Assembly (NCBI RefSeq): GCF_001420005.1
Contig: NZ_LJAK01000015.1
Span: 1-64,000, forward strand
Reading direction: 5' to 3'
Origin: Loktanella sp. 3ANDIMAR09
GTDB lineage: Bacteria > Pseudomonadota > Alphaproteobacteria > Rhodobacterales > Rhodobacteraceae
DNA: 64,000 nucleotides
The translations under genes were made by a program, and so were the position numbers. This document shows, piece after piece, positions 54,907 through 63,792 of this stretch. The notes beneath the pieces were generated by a model, which was not told the origin of the DNA, did no database searches, and saw only the letters and a program-made list of their open reading frames with translations. Each line of letters opens with the position of its first letter. Position 1 is the first letter of the stretch.

Positions 54907-55800
54907 ATGACACAGACACCTGATATCCTGTGCATCGGTTCCGTCCTGTGGGACGTGATCGGTCGCACTGCCAGCCACATGCGCGCCGGGTCCGATGTGC
55001 CCGGCCGCATCAGCCGCATCCCCGGTGGCGTCGCCATGAATATCGCGATGACGCTGAAACGCTTTGGCCTGCAACCGGCCCTGCTGTCGGTTGTGGGACG
55101 CGACGCACAGGGCAACGCCCTGATCGACGAGGCGCAATCACTGGGATTGATCTGCGATCACCTCTACCGGTCGGACGACCTGCCCACCGACATCTACATG
55201 GCGATCGAGGCCGCCAACGGCCTGATCGCCGCCATCGCCGATGCCCATTCGCTCGAGGCTGCGGGGGACAAGATCCTGCGCCCACTCGCTGACGGCAGGC
55301 TGGGCCGTGCAGATGCGCCCTTTGCCGGGTCCATCGCGTTGGACGGCAACCTGACCGAAGAATTGTTGCGCACCATCGCCACGTCACCGCTGTTTGCGGC
55401 CGCTGACCTGCGCGTGGCCCCTGCTTCGCCGGGCAAGGCGGAACGCCTGCTGGCGCTGATCGGCCACCCGTCCGCCACGCTCTACGTCAACCTCGAAGAA
55501 GCAGGACTGCTGTGCCAGACCGCATTCGACGACAGCGCCGCCGCCGCCCGCGCCCTGATTGCCCGTGGCGCGCACCGTGTGCTGGTGACCGACGGTGGCG
55601 ACGCCGCGTCAGAGGCGCTGGGCGATGACGTCATCACCGCAGCGCCGCCACCTGTTCTGGTCACCCGCGTGACAGGCGCTGGCGACACCTTCATGGCCGC
55701 GCATATTGCGTCCGAACGGCAGGGGCTTGATCGTCCTGCCTCACTTGCCCGCGCGCTTCAGGCCGCGGCAACCTACGTTTCCGGAGACACCCCCCTATGA
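54907..55800 (+). CDS. psuK: PfkB-family kinase, probable pseudouridine kinase
   Basis: A 297-residue ribokinase-type kinase. N-terminal DILCIGSVLWDVIGRT and GGVAMNIAMTLKRFG form the substrate side; the anion hole and catalytic Asp lie in TRVTGAGDTFMAAHI near the C-terminus. It is coupled to psuG by an ATGA overlap, which identifies it as the pseudouridine kinase (pseudouridine to its 5'-phosphate). No pseudouridine transporter is next to it. Confidence 0.9.
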   Translation: MTQTPDILCIGSVLWDVIGRTASHMRAGSDVPGRISRIPGGVAMNIAMTLKRFGLQPALLSVVGRDAQGNALIDEAQSLGLICDHLYRSDDLPTDIYMAIEAANGLIAAIADAHSLEAAGDKILRPLADGRLGRADAPFAGSIALDGNLTEELLRTIATSPLFAAADLRVAPASPGKAERLLALIGHPSATLYVNLEEAGLLCQTAFDDSAAAARALIARGAHRVLVTDGGDAASEALGDDVITAAPPPVLVTRVTGAGDTFMAAHIASERQGLDRPASLARALQAAATYVSGDTPL

Positions 55801-56708
55801 CATCCCCCATCCCCATGGCCTATTCCGCCGAGGTCGCCGCTGCACTGGAGGCCGGCACACCGCTGGTCGCCCTTGAAAGCACGATCATCACGCACGGGAT
55901 GCCGTTTCCGCAGAACGTCGAAACCGCGCGTCTGGTCGAACAGGACGTCCGCGACGCAGGTGCCACACCCGCGACTATCGCGGTGCTGGACGGCACGTTG
56001 CACATCGGGCTCGAGGATGCGGAACTGGACCAGCTGGGTCAGGCCGAAGGTGTTGCCAAACTGTCCCGCGCTGACCTGCCTGCCTGCATCGCACTGGGTG
56101 GCACCGGGGCCACGACGGTGGCCGCCACCATGATCGCGGCGCATCTGGCGGGAATCGCGGTGTTCGCCACAGGCGGTATCGGTGGCGTGCATCGCGGCTG
56201 GGAAACCTCGCTGGATATTTCCGCCGACCTTCAGGAACTGGCACAGACCCCCGTCACGGTCGTGGCCGCCGGGGCCAAGGCGATTCTCGATCTGCCCGCG
56301 ACGTTCGAGGTGCTGGAAACGCTGGGTGTGCCGGTCATCGCCTATGGTCAGGACCACCTGCCCGCCTTTTGGTCGGCCACATCCGACATGGTGGCGCCTT
56401 TGCGCATGGACAGCGCCCGCGAAATCGCCACAGCACAGGTGGTGCGCAACCGCATGGGCCTGCCCGGCGGCCAGTTGGTCTGCAACCCGATCCCGGCCGA
56501 GGCCGAAATTCCCGCAGACACGCTGGCACCAATCATCGCGCAGGCGCTGGCCGACGCCCAGGCCGAAGGGATCGCCGCCAAAGGTGTGACGCCCTTTCTG
56601 CTGGGGCGCATCTTTGATCTGACCGACGGCAAGTCACTGGATGCGAATATCGCGCTGGTGCGCAACAACGCGCGTCTTGCCGCCGCCATCGCGGCCCATC
56701 TGGTCTGA
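55797..56708 (+). CDS. psuG: pseudouridine-5'-phosphate glycosidase
   Basis: Splits pseudouridine-5'-phosphate into uracil and ribose-5-phosphate. 303 residues, with N-terminal VALESTIITHGMPFPQN, the block DGTLHIGL, GGTGATTVAATM, TGGIGGVHRG, and RMGLPGGQLVCNPIP in the C-terminal half. Together with PsuK it salvages pseudouridine from RNA turnover. Confidence 0.95.
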   Translation: MTSPIPMAYSAEVAAALEAGTPLVALESTIITHGMPFPQNVETARLVEQDVRDAGATPATIAVLDGTLHIGLEDAELDQLGQAEGVAKLSRADLPACIALGGTGATTVAATMIAAHLAGIAVFATGGIGGVHRGWETSLDISADLQELAQTPVTVVAAGAKAILDLPATFEVLETLGVPVIAYGQDHLPAFWSATSDMVAPLRMDSAREIATAQVVRNRMGLPGGQLVCNPIPAEAEIPADTLAPIIAQALADAQAEGIAAKGVTPFLLGRIFDLTDGKSLDANIALVRNNARLAAAIAAHLV

Positions 56709-56845
56709 TCACTGCCAGGCCCGCGGGCAGTCTGCTGCGCGATTGCTCACAAGACGGGGCAATCGCACAGCGATGGTCTGTGTCGCTTGTGCCGCAACAG
56801 GGTGCGGCATAAGTGTAGCGTATCCCCACATGCGGAAGGCGGACC

Positions 56846-57565
56846 ATGCCCCTCGACACCGATCCACTGATCCAGCCACCCCGCAAACCGGGGATCATTG
56901 GTCGGCTGCGCAGCAATTTCATCGCAGGTCTGGTGATCATCGCCCCCATCGCGCTGACGCTGTGGCTGATATATTCCGTTGTGGGTCTGATCGACGGCTG
57001 GGTCTGGCCGTTCGTACCCGACCAATATCAACCCAACGCGCTGCTGAACCGTTGGTTCGGATCGCCGGACGGGCCGCCCATCACGATGGACGTGCGCGGC
57101 GTCGGCGTCGTGATCTTTCTGGTGTTCACTGTCATCATCGGCTGGCTGGGCAAGGGGTTTCTGGGCCGCAGCGTGCTGCGCATCGCCGAACGGCTGGTCG
57201 ACCGGATGCCGGTCATCAGGTCCGTTTACAACGGTGCAAAGCAAATCGCGGAAACCGTGTTTTCCCAGCGCGACACATCCTTCGATCAGGCCTGCCTGAT
57301 CGAATACCCGCGCAAGGGCATCTGGGCCGTCGCCTTTGTTTCGACCGACGCCAAGGGCGAGGTGCAGGCAAAACTGCCCGGTGAGGACATCATCACCGTC
57401 TTTTTGCCGACCACCCCGAACCCCACGTCGGGTTTCCTGCTGTTCCTGCCGCGCCGCGACATCATCGTGCTGGACATGAGCGTCGAGGCCGCGGCCAAGC
57501 TCGTGATTTCGGCGGGTCTGGTCTATCCGCAGGATCTGCCGGTCAAACAGGCCCCCGAGGCGTGA
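56846..57565 (+). CDS. DUF502 membrane protein
   Basis: A 239-residue inner-membrane protein with two N-terminal transmembrane segments (residues 21-45 IAGLVIIAPIALTLWLIYSVVGL and 85-108). A soluble domain follows with the conserved DUF502 blocks MPVIRSVYNGAKQIAETVF and GFLLFLPRRDIIVLDMSVEAAAKLVISAGLV. Function unknown; in many alphaproteobacteria it lies next to recG or transport genes. The next gene starts at an overlapping GTG. Confidence 0.9.
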   Translation: MPLDTDPLIQPPRKPGIIGRLRSNFIAGLVIIAPIALTLWLIYSVVGLIDGWVWPFVPDQYQPNALLNRWFGSPDGPPITMDVRGVGVVIFLVFTVIIGWLGKGFLGRSVLRIAERLVDRMPVIRSVYNGAKQIAETVFSQRDTSFDQACLIEYPRKGIWAVAFVSTDAKGEVQAKLPGEDIITVFLPTTPNPTSGFLLFLPRRDIIVLDMSVEAAAKLVISAGLVYPQDLPVKQAPEA

Positions 57566-58164
57566 TTGCAGCCGGGCTGACCGGCTTTGCCACCGGGTTT
57601 TCGCTGATCCTCGCCATCGGTGCGCAAAATGCCTTCGTGTTGCGGCAGGGTCTGGCGCGCGCGCATGTGTTCTGGCTGTGCCTGCTGTGCGCGACCTCGG
57701 ACGCGATCCTGATCAGCGCGGGCGTGCTGGGGTTCGCCGCCATCACCGAAGCATGGCCCGCGTTGCCCCGCGTCATGGCGCTGGCTGGGGCGGCATTTCT
57801 GTTTGTCTACGGGCTGACGCGGTTCATCGCGGCATGGCGAGGCGACTACGAAATGGTGCTGTCAGGCCGGACATTGGCCCTGTGGCCCACATTGGCGACC
57901 GCCGCCGCCTTTACCTGGCTCAATCCGCACGTCTATCTTGATACGCTGGGGCTGGTGGGGGCCTATTCCACCAATTTCCCCGCCTCCGTGGACAAGGCAG
58001 CATTCGGCGCGGGGGCAGTGCTGGCCTCTTATGTGTTTTTCTTTTCGCTTGGATACGGGGCGCGATTCCTGCGTCCCGTGATGCAATCCGCGCGTGCCTG
58101 GCGTATTCTGGATGCGTTGATCGGCCTCGTGATGTGGGCGTTGGCGATCAAGCTGATCAGTTGA
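57562..58164 (+). CDS. LysE/ArgO family amino-acid exporter
   Basis: A 200-residue inner-membrane protein with five or six helices. The family signature GFSLILAIGAQNAFVLRQG begins at residue 12, and AFTWLNPHVYLDTLGLVG is the typical second block. It exports basic amino acids such as arginine or lysine in relatives. It starts with GTG overlapping the DUF502 stop (GTGA). Substrate not set. Its end overlaps the convergent patatin gene. Confidence 0.9.
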   Translation: MIAAGLTGFATGFSLILAIGAQNAFVLRQGLARAHVFWLCLLCATSDAILISAGVLGFAAITEAWPALPRVMALAGAAFLFVYGLTRFIAAWRGDYEMVLSGRTLALWPTLATAAAFTWLNPHVYLDTLGLVGAYSTNFPASVDKAAFGAGAVLASYVFFFSLGYGARFLRPVMQSARAWRILDALIGLVMWALAIKLIS

Positions 58165-59188
58165 ACATCGCTGCCAGATCGACGGTGCTGCGCTGGTTCA
58201 GGTCGTCCTTGTGATCCGCCAGAAACGCATCCGCCGCCGCCCGTCCCGCCGCCTTGAGCCGGGCGAGGATGACCGGTTGCGGGATCGTCTTGGTCGCCAC
58301 GTTCAGGGTGTTCATCAGCGCGTCATCCTCGATCATGTGGATGTTCGCGGCCTTCATCGTGCCGCGTTGCAACGCGCCTTGCGCCAGGAGCCGCTGGACA
58401 AAGGCCACGGCCCGCAGTTCCCCCAGCAACGACGTGTTGAACCCGATTTCGTTGATCCGGTTGCTGATCGCCTCGGCGGTCTTTGGCACGTCGGCCCGCA
58501 CCAGCGGATTGATGTTCACGATCACGATGTCATCGGGCAATGCGGGCTGATACAGCGGAAACAGCGCCGGATTGCCAGTATAGCCACCATCCCAATAGGC
58601 CTCGACCCGGCCGGTTTTCGGATCGGGGATCTCGACCGCCTGGAACAGTGTGGGCAGACAGGCCGAGGCCATCAGCGCCTCTGGTGTCAGCTCTGCCGCG
58701 CTAAAGACACGGATCTTGCCGGTGCGGACATTGGTCGCCCCCACGAACAGCGCAGGGCCGGTGTCGCTGCAAATATCGTCGAACCGCATGTCGCGGACGA
58801 TCCGCGCCAGCGGATTGGCAAAGATATCACCATAGAGGTAAGGCGAGGTCATGCGCGCCACCGCATCAAAGGCCATATAGGCGGGTGACACCGCCGTCGT
58901 GGCCGCAATCACCCCGGCCGCCGGACCCAATGCCTGCAACCAGGCCTGCGCATCAGGTGCATTGACTGCGCCGACCTGTTCCCAGAACCAATCCAGATTG
59001 GCCCGCGCCGCATCGCGCCCACCCCGGACCATGCCGGCCTTGAATGCAGCACCATTCAGCGCCCCGGCCGAGGTGCCGGTAATGGCCGCCACCTCGATGT
59101 CGTCTTCGTCCAGGATGCGGTCGAGCACACCCCAGGTGAACGCGCCATGCGCGCCACCGCCCTGCAGTGCGAGGTTGATCCGCTTCAC
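58157..59188 (-). CDS. patatin-like phospholipase family protein
   Basis: A 343-residue serine hydrolase of the patatin fold. Oxyanion loop QGGGAHGAFTWG (residues 9-20), nucleophile Ser40 in GTSAG, and catalytic Asp near residue 198 in YWDGGYTGN complete the dyad. A GTG start overlaps the 3-hydroxybutyrate dehydrogenase stop (GTGA). Patatin-like enzymes cleave lipids, and some act as polyhydroxybutyrate depolymerases; the neighbour makes that an attractive guess, not a proof. Confidence 0.88.
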   Translation of the reverse strand: MKRINLALQGGGAHGAFTWGVLDRILDEDDIEVAAITGTSAGALNGAAFKAGMVRGGRDAARANLDWFWEQVGAVNAPDAQAWLQALGPAAGVIAATTAVSPAYMAFDAVARMTSPYLYGDIFANPLARIVRDMRFDDICSDTGPALFVGATNVRTGKIRVFSAAELTPEALMASACLPTLFQAVEIPDPKTGRVEAYWDGGYTGNPALFPLYQPALPDDIVIVNINPLVRADVPKTAEAISNRINEIGFNTSLLGELRAVAFVQRLLAQGALQRGTMKAANIHMIEDDALMNTLNVATKTIPQPVILARLKAAGRAAADAFLADHKDDLNQRSTVDLAAMFN

Positions 59189-59964
59189 AGCGCCGTCCAG
59201 CCGCCATCCACGCTGATGGTGGTGCCGGTGATCTGTGCGGCATGATCCGAACACAGGAAAACCGTGGTGCCGCCGATCTGTTCCACGGTGGCAAATTCCT
59301 TGGACGGCTGACGGTCCAGGATCACCTTCTCCTTGGCCTCCTCCTCGGTCATGTCATATTTCTTGGCGGTGTCGGGTATCTGGGCCTCGACCAGCGGGGT
59401 CAGCACGTAGCCCGGACAGATGGCATTGGCGGTGATGTCCTCCTTGGCGGTTTCCAGGGCCGTCACCTTGGTCAGACCGACGACGCCGTGTTTGGCGGCG
59501 ACATAGGCGGATTTGTAGGGCGATGCGGTCAGGCCGTGCGCACTGGCGATATTCACCACCCGTCCCCACCCTGCCTTGCGCATCATCGGCAGCGCGGCTG
59601 CCGTGGTATGGAACGCGCTGGACATGTTGATGGCGATGATTGCGTCCCATTTCGCGGTCGGAAAATCCTCGATTGGATCGACGTGCTGGATGCCCGCGTT
59701 GTTGACCAGAATATCGCAGGCACCGGCCTGCGCGATCAGGTCACGGCAGGCGTCGGCCTTGCTCATGTCGGCGCTGATGTAGCGCACGGTTGTGTCGAAC
59801 TCGGCTGCCATGTCGGCGGCCAGCTGGTGATCCTCGGCGTCATCGGTGTAGGAATTCAGCACCACCGATGCCCCTGCCTCGGCCAGGCTGCGTGCGACTC
59901 CCAACCCGATCCCGGAATTCGATCCTGTCACGACGGCGGTCTTGCCGGTCAATGGCCTATTCAT
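59185..59964 (-). CDS. 3-hydroxybutyrate dehydrogenase
   Basis: A 259-residue short-chain dehydrogenase oxidising (R)-3-hydroxybutyrate to acetoacetate with NAD. NAD motif TGSNSGIGLGVA at residue 12, NNAGIQHVDPIEDF (the GIQHV is typical of this enzyme), catalytic SAYVAAKHG with Tyr and Lys, and ICPGYVLTPLVEAQI. The ATG at 59964 is preceded by GAGGGAATCACC. First of a two-gene unit with the patatin. Confidence 0.93.
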   Translation of the reverse strand: MNRPLTGKTAVVTGSNSGIGLGVARSLAEAGASVVLNSYTDDAEDHQLAADMAAEFDTTVRYISADMSKADACRDLIAQAGACDILVNNAGIQHVDPIEDFPTAKWDAIIAINMSSAFHTTAAALPMMRKAGWGRVVNIASAHGLTASPYKSAYVAAKHGVVGLTKVTALETAKEDITANAICPGYVLTPLVEAQIPDTAKKYDMTEEEAKEKVILDRQPSKEFATVEQIGGTTVFLCSDHAAQITGTTISVDGGWTAL

Positions 59965-60341
59965 GGTGATTCCCTCATCCATTTTGCAGTTGCAGCAAAG
60001 ATAATGCGCCCATGCAACAGAACCAAGTCCGCGATGCCGAACCGCAAAGTGAGTCTTTTGCGCCTCACCCTCAAAGACTTTTGCAAAAAGGGCGAATCGG
60101 CGGGTTGCCGGATGATTCGCCACCCGCTAAACCCGTTGCAACAGCTGCCTCAGACCAAAAAAAACCCCGGCCGAAGCCGGGGTGTAGTTATTGAGGCAGG
60201 TTTCATACAGGCAAGAAACCTATCGAGCAGTGACCCCTGTATAGGAGATTCTGCGCCGGGGTGGAAGCTAAAAGTTTGAATTAGCTGGAAACCCTCTTTA
60301 GCAATATCTGCAACAATAGGTTTCGAACGGGGACAACCAGC
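59965..60341. other. intergenic region with candidate minus-strand small RNA
   Basis: A 377-base gap between divergent genes. It contains a strong minus-strand terminator (60157-60182). Upstream of that on the same strand is an ATACAGG/CCTGTAT inverted repeat around 60207-60244, a pattern expected for a small RNA of about 100-170 bases. No protein frame is convincing. I found no clear promoter. Confidence 0.35.
60157..60182 (-). terminator. rho-independent terminator with eight T, orphan
   Basis: Stem CCCCGGC with GCCGGGG, tetraloop TTCG and then TTTTTTTT on the minus strand. No annotated minus-strand gene lies immediately to the right; the next gene on that side is on the plus strand. Confidence 0.85.
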
Positions 60342-62147
60342 ATGAGCAGACTATTTTCCGCAACCACAGCACTGGCACTCGCCTGGGCTGCGACAGGGGC
60401 AATGGCCGACAGTCACGGAATTGCGATGTATGGTGAACCCGCCCTGCCCGCAGGTTTCGAACATTTCCCCTATGCAAATCCCGATGCCCCCACGGGTGGC
60501 CGGATCGTCACGGCAGAGGTCGGCACCTTTGACAGCCTCAATCCCTATATCCAAAAGGGATCGGTGCCCTGGCAACTGCGCTATCTCATCGGCGAAAGCC
60601 TGATGGTCCGCAGTCTGGACGAACCCTTCACCCTCTACGGTCAGCTTGCGTCGGGCGTACAGACCGCAGACGACCGGTCATGGGTCGAATTTACCCTGAA
60701 CCCCGCCGCCAGATTTTCGGACGGCAGCCCGGTCACGGTCGAAGACGTGATTTGGTCGTTTGAAATCCTCGGCACCCAAGGCCACGGTCGCTACCGTGGT
60801 TTTTGGGGAAAGGTCGCAAGCCTGGAAGAAGTATCGCCCGGCACGATCCGGTTCACATTCAACACCGAAGACCGCGAACTTGCCCTGCTGGCCGGCATGC
60901 GCCCCATCCTGAAAAAGGCACAATGGGACGGCGTGGATTTCGCTGAATCCGGTATCGACATCGTGCCGATCACATCGGGTCCCTACGTGATCGACGATTT
61001 CGAGGTTGGCCGCTTCGTGTCGTTCAAGCGCAATCCCGACTATTGGGGGGCCGATGTGCTGCCGACCGAGGCGGGCTTGCACAATCTTGATGAAATCCGG
61101 CTGGAATTCTTTGGTGACGAAACCGCAGCATTCGAGGCGTTCAAGACCGGAGAGGTCAATTCCAACCGCGAATTCAACGTCGCCCGTTGGGACAGCCAGT
61201 ATGATTTCCCGGCAGCACAAGCAGGCGATGTGGTCAAATCCATCCTGCCGCACGCACGTCCATCGGGCATGACGGGTTTCGTCATGAACAGCCGCCAGCC
61301 ACAGTTTGCGGACTGGCGTGTGCGCGACGCCTTGCTGCACGCGTTCAATTTCGAATTCATCAATGAAACCATGACCGGCAGTGCGCAGCCGCGCATCACC
61401 TCCTATTGGTCGAATTCACCGCTGGGCATGGCTGACGGTCCGGCAACCGGTCGCGTGGCGGAACTTCTTGCACCCTTTGCGGATGATCTGCTGCCCGGCG
61501 CGCTGGACGGCTATACCCTGCCCGTGTCGGACGGAACCGAACGCAACCGCGCCGGCACCGCAGCCGCATTGGCCCAGATGGAGGCCGCAGGCTATACCAT
61601 CCAGAACGGTGTGATGTCGGACGCGAACGGCAATCCGTTCAGCTTTGAAATCCTGCTGGAAACCGGTGCTTCCGAAAATCAGGCCATCATCGACATGTAC
61701 ACCCAGTCGCTGGGACGCATCGGGATCACGCCGACGATCAGCGTGGTGGACGGCGCCCAGTACAAGGAACGGACCGACGCGCTTGATTTCGACATGACAT
61801 ACTACCGTGTCGGCCTGTCGCTTTCGCCCGGGAACGAACAATATTTCTATTTTGGTCAGGCCACAGCCGACGAACCGGGCACACGCAACCTGATGGGGAT
61901 CAAATCCGACGCCGTCGATACCATGATCGGCAACCTGCTCACCTCTGAATCCCAGGATGACTTTGTCGCATCGGTCAAGGCGCTGGACCGCATCCTGACC
62001 AGTGGGCGCTACGTGATCCCGATCTACCAGTGGAACATCAGCCGGATCGCCCATGCCAAGGAGCTGAGCTATCCCGAAACACTGCCGATCTTTGGCGACT
62101 GGCCCGGCTGGCAGCCGGACGTCTGGTGGTGGAACGCGGCGGAATGA
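60342..62147 (+). CDS. extracellular peptide-binding protein, family 5 (YejA-like)
   Basis: A 601-residue periplasmic solute-binding protein. Signal peptide MSRLFSATTALALAWAATGAMA is followed by the family 5 core: DAPTGGRIVTAEVGTFDSLNPYI, LTLNPAARFSDGSPVTVEDVIWSFE-like block near residue 120, RNPDYWG and VRDALLHAFNFEFIN. It looks like the YejA group that feeds peptides or microcin C to YejBEF. No permease or ATPase gene follows, so it is an orphan or serves a distant transporter. The stop overlaps the next start (ATGA). Confidence 0.9.
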   Translation: MSRLFSATTALALAWAATGAMADSHGIAMYGEPALPAGFEHFPYANPDAPTGGRIVTAEVGTFDSLNPYIQKGSVPWQLRYLIGESLMVRSLDEPFTLYGQLASGVQTADDRSWVEFTLNPAARFSDGSPVTVEDVIWSFEILGTQGHGRYRGFWGKVASLEEVSPGTIRFTFNTEDRELALLAGMRPILKKAQWDGVDFAESGIDIVPITSGPYVIDDFEVGRFVSFKRNPDYWGADVLPTEAGLHNLDEIRLEFFGDETAAFEAFKTGEVNSNREFNVARWDSQYDFPAAQAGDVVKSILPHARPSGMTGFVMNSRQPQFADWRVRDALLHAFNFEFINETMTGSAQPRITSYWSNSPLGMADGPATGRVAELLAPFADDLLPGALDGYTLPVSDGTERNRAGTAAALAQMEAAGYTIQNGVMSDANGNPFSFEILLETGASENQAIIDMYTQSLGRIGITPTISVVDGAQYKERTDALDFDMTYYRVGLSLSPGNEQYFYFGQATADEPGTRNLMGIKSDAVDTMIGNLLTSESQDDFVASVKALDRILTSGRYVIPIYQWNISRIAHAKELSYPETLPIFGDWPGWQPDVWWWNAAE

Positions 62148-62272
62148 ACCTGCGCATCCTGTTGTTGCTGGCGGTCGTGGCCGCCAGCGCATGCACACCG
62201 GTACGCATCGTCGGCAACACCGCCATTGGTGCAGGGCAAGTTGCACTTGGGGCCGCTGACATCGTGATCTGA
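62144..62272 (+). CDS. tiny lipoprotein, 42 residues
   Basis: A 42-residue protein beginning MNLRILLLLAVVAASAC. A hydrophobic core and AASAC at residues 13-17 suggest a lipobox with Cys17 as acylation site, although Ala at the -3 position is weaker than Leu. The rest (TPVRIVGNTAIGAGQVALGAADIVI) is Gly/Ala-rich and could form a membrane-facing helix. The ATGA overlap with the peptide-binding gene argues that it is translated and part of the same unit. Function unknown. Confidence 0.62.
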   Translation: MNLRILLLLAVVAASACTPVRIVGNTAIGAGQVALGAADIVI

Positions 62273-62566
62273 CCCCGGGCCAAGGATCGAGTGAGACACA
62301 GCTGCGTGCGGTTGACGGGTTGCGGTTGCACTTGTGATCCATGCAGCCTATGCGTGCCGTTCATTGACCAGCTCAACGGACCGGCTGTCACCCATGACTG
62401 CCGCGTTTGCCGGGTTTCACCCGGCCGACGTGATAATCCTTTTGGTGACGCACCACGCCGGACCGCAGTGACCGGATCGTTCTGTCCACGCTTTGCGCGA
62501 ACGGAACGGAACTGAAACGTCCGCCGACGGTTGGTCCCGTAACGACACAATTCAAGGAGTTTTCAC
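62273..62566. other. intergenic region with a weak hairpin and a stress promoter
   Basis: No gene is supportable here. A GCCGGGT-TTC-ACCCGGC hairpin (62409-62425) is followed by CCTTTT after 13 bases, a possible weak terminator of the peptide-binding unit. An EcfG-type promoter lies at 62508-62532. A plus-strand open frame here has no ribosome site and unusual Cys content. Confidence 0.45.
62508..62532 (+). promoter_or_regulatory. EcfG-type general stress promoter
   Basis: GGAAC (62508-62512), a 16-base spacer, then GGTT (62529-62532), matching the alphaproteobacterial EcfG consensus GGAAC-N16/17-CGTT in all but one base. The start site would be about 28 bases before the CsbD-like ATG. Confidence 0.6.
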
Positions 62567-62911
62567 ATGCAATGGAGAGACGTTTCCGATAACTGGACCG
62601 CATACATCCCCCGCATTCTGACGCAGTGGCCCGGCCTGAACGAGGCAGAGGTCCAAAGCCTTGACGGCGACCAGGATGCCTTTATCGACTATCTGTCCAA
62701 ATCCAAGGGCGAGGACCGCGTCGCAGCCCAGATGGAACTGGCCGACTGGCTGATGGGCGGAGAGCCGATCGATGTCACCATGGATGCGCAAAATGACAAC
62801 GCGCAGATCCTGTCCAGCGCGGAAAACGTCCCCGCAGGCGAAGACACGCTGTCCGACGATGCGAAATTCGGCGCTGAAAACGCCAATGCGACCCCCGTCG
62901 GCCGCACCTGA
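62567..62911 (+). CDS. CsbD-like stress protein
   Basis: A 114-residue acidic protein. The N-terminal 65 residues have the spacing of the CsbD family: MQWRDVSDNW (compare MNWDxxxGxW), a WPGLNEAEV helix start, and a GDQDAFIDYLSKSKG block ending with ELADWLMGG. The C-terminal half is Asp/Asn/Glu-rich and probably disordered. It has a strong ribosome site (AAGGAG) and an EcfG-type promoter, fitting a stress-induced protein. Biochemical role unknown. Confidence 0.65.
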   Translation: MQWRDVSDNWTAYIPRILTQWPGLNEAEVQSLDGDQDAFIDYLSKSKGEDRVAAQMELADWLMGGEPIDVTMDAQNDNAQILSSAENVPAGEDTLSDDAKFGAENANATPVGRT

Positions 62912-62920
62912 TCGACAATG

Positions 62921-62945
62921 CAGGGCCGGACATGTTCCGGCCCTG
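62921..62945 (+). terminator. terminator-like hairpin after the CsbD-like gene
   Basis: A perfect ten-pair stem (CAGGGCCGGA with TCCGGCCCTG) and five-base loop, nine bases after the stop. There is no T-run, so termination may be partial or assisted. The remaining bases to 63131 show nothing. Confidence 0.5.
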
Positions 62946-63131
62946 ACGCATTGTGCAGTTGATCCCGGCACAGGATCAATCAGCCCCCCAGATAACACCC
63001 GATCCGCCAAAACCGCCCGTCCCGATCCGGGGCCTGCGGTCTTTCATGTTGCGTCAGACCTGCTAGACCGTGCAGGCGTTCGCGCATACAGAATTCACGG
63101 TGCCATCCGCGCCCAGACTGGGAGACCCGCC

Positions 63132-63776
63132 ATGGTCAAGCTTGATATCATGTCAGATCCGATTTGCCCGTGGTGCTATATCGGCAAGGCAAATCTGTTT
63201 GCAGCGCTGGCACAGGTTCCGGATCATCCGTTTGTGCTGGAATGGCATCCGTTCCAGCTGAACCCGGACATGCCCACAGCCGGCATGGACCGCCGCACCT
63301 ATCTGGAAACGAAATTCGGCGGCAAGGAGGGCGCGGTCAAGGCCTATGCCCCCGTCGTCGAACACGCGCAAAAGGCCGGTCTGACGATCAATTTCGACGC
63401 CATGACCCGCACGCCCAACACGCTGGATGCCCACCGCCTGATCCATTGGGCGGGCATCGAACAGCGCCAGACCTTTGTGGTGGACCTGTTGTTCAAGGCC
63501 TATTTCGTGGATGGCCGCGATATTGGCGACCACGAGGTGCTGACCGACATCGCCGATACCGCTGAAATGGACGCGAGCGTGGTGGGCAAGCTCTTGGCGT
63601 CGGACGCCGACGCAGACGACATCCGCAAGCGTGACGCACACAGCCGCGAAATGGGGGTCAGCGCCGTGCCGACGTTCATCGTGGCCAACCAGCACGCGGT
63701 TCCCGGCGCTCTGCCGGTTGACACCTGGGTTCAGATCATCACCGACCTGCAAAAAGCGATCGCTGCGGACGCCTGA
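63132..63776 (+). CDS. DsbA-family oxidoreductase, FrnE type
   Basis: A 214-residue thioredoxin-fold protein with an all-helical insertion. The redox motif CPWC is in MSDPICPWCYIGKANLF near residue 11; no signal peptide, so cytoplasmic. WHPFQLNPDMP and GVSAVPTFIVANQHAVPGAL with the cis-Pro are typical of FrnE/YwbO proteins. They act on disulfides and on polyketide or stress targets. The ATG at 63132 follows GGAGACCCGCC. Substrate unknown. Confidence 0.9.
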   Translation: MVKLDIMSDPICPWCYIGKANLFAALAQVPDHPFVLEWHPFQLNPDMPTAGMDRRTYLETKFGGKEGAVKAYAPVVEHAQKAGLTINFDAMTRTPNTLDAHRLIHWAGIEQRQTFVVDLLFKAYFVDGRDIGDHEVLTDIADTAEMDASVVGKLLASDADADDIRKRDAHSREMGVSAVPTFIVANQHAVPGALPVDTWVQIITDLQKAIAADA

Positions 63777-63792
63777 CGGCATCCGCACCGCT

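Noticed and set aside
62291-62515. Cys-rich 74-codon frame between the tiny lipoprotein and the CsbD-like gene
   Set aside because: No ribosome site, overlaps the EcfG-type promoter, and its composition is unlike neighbouring proteins.
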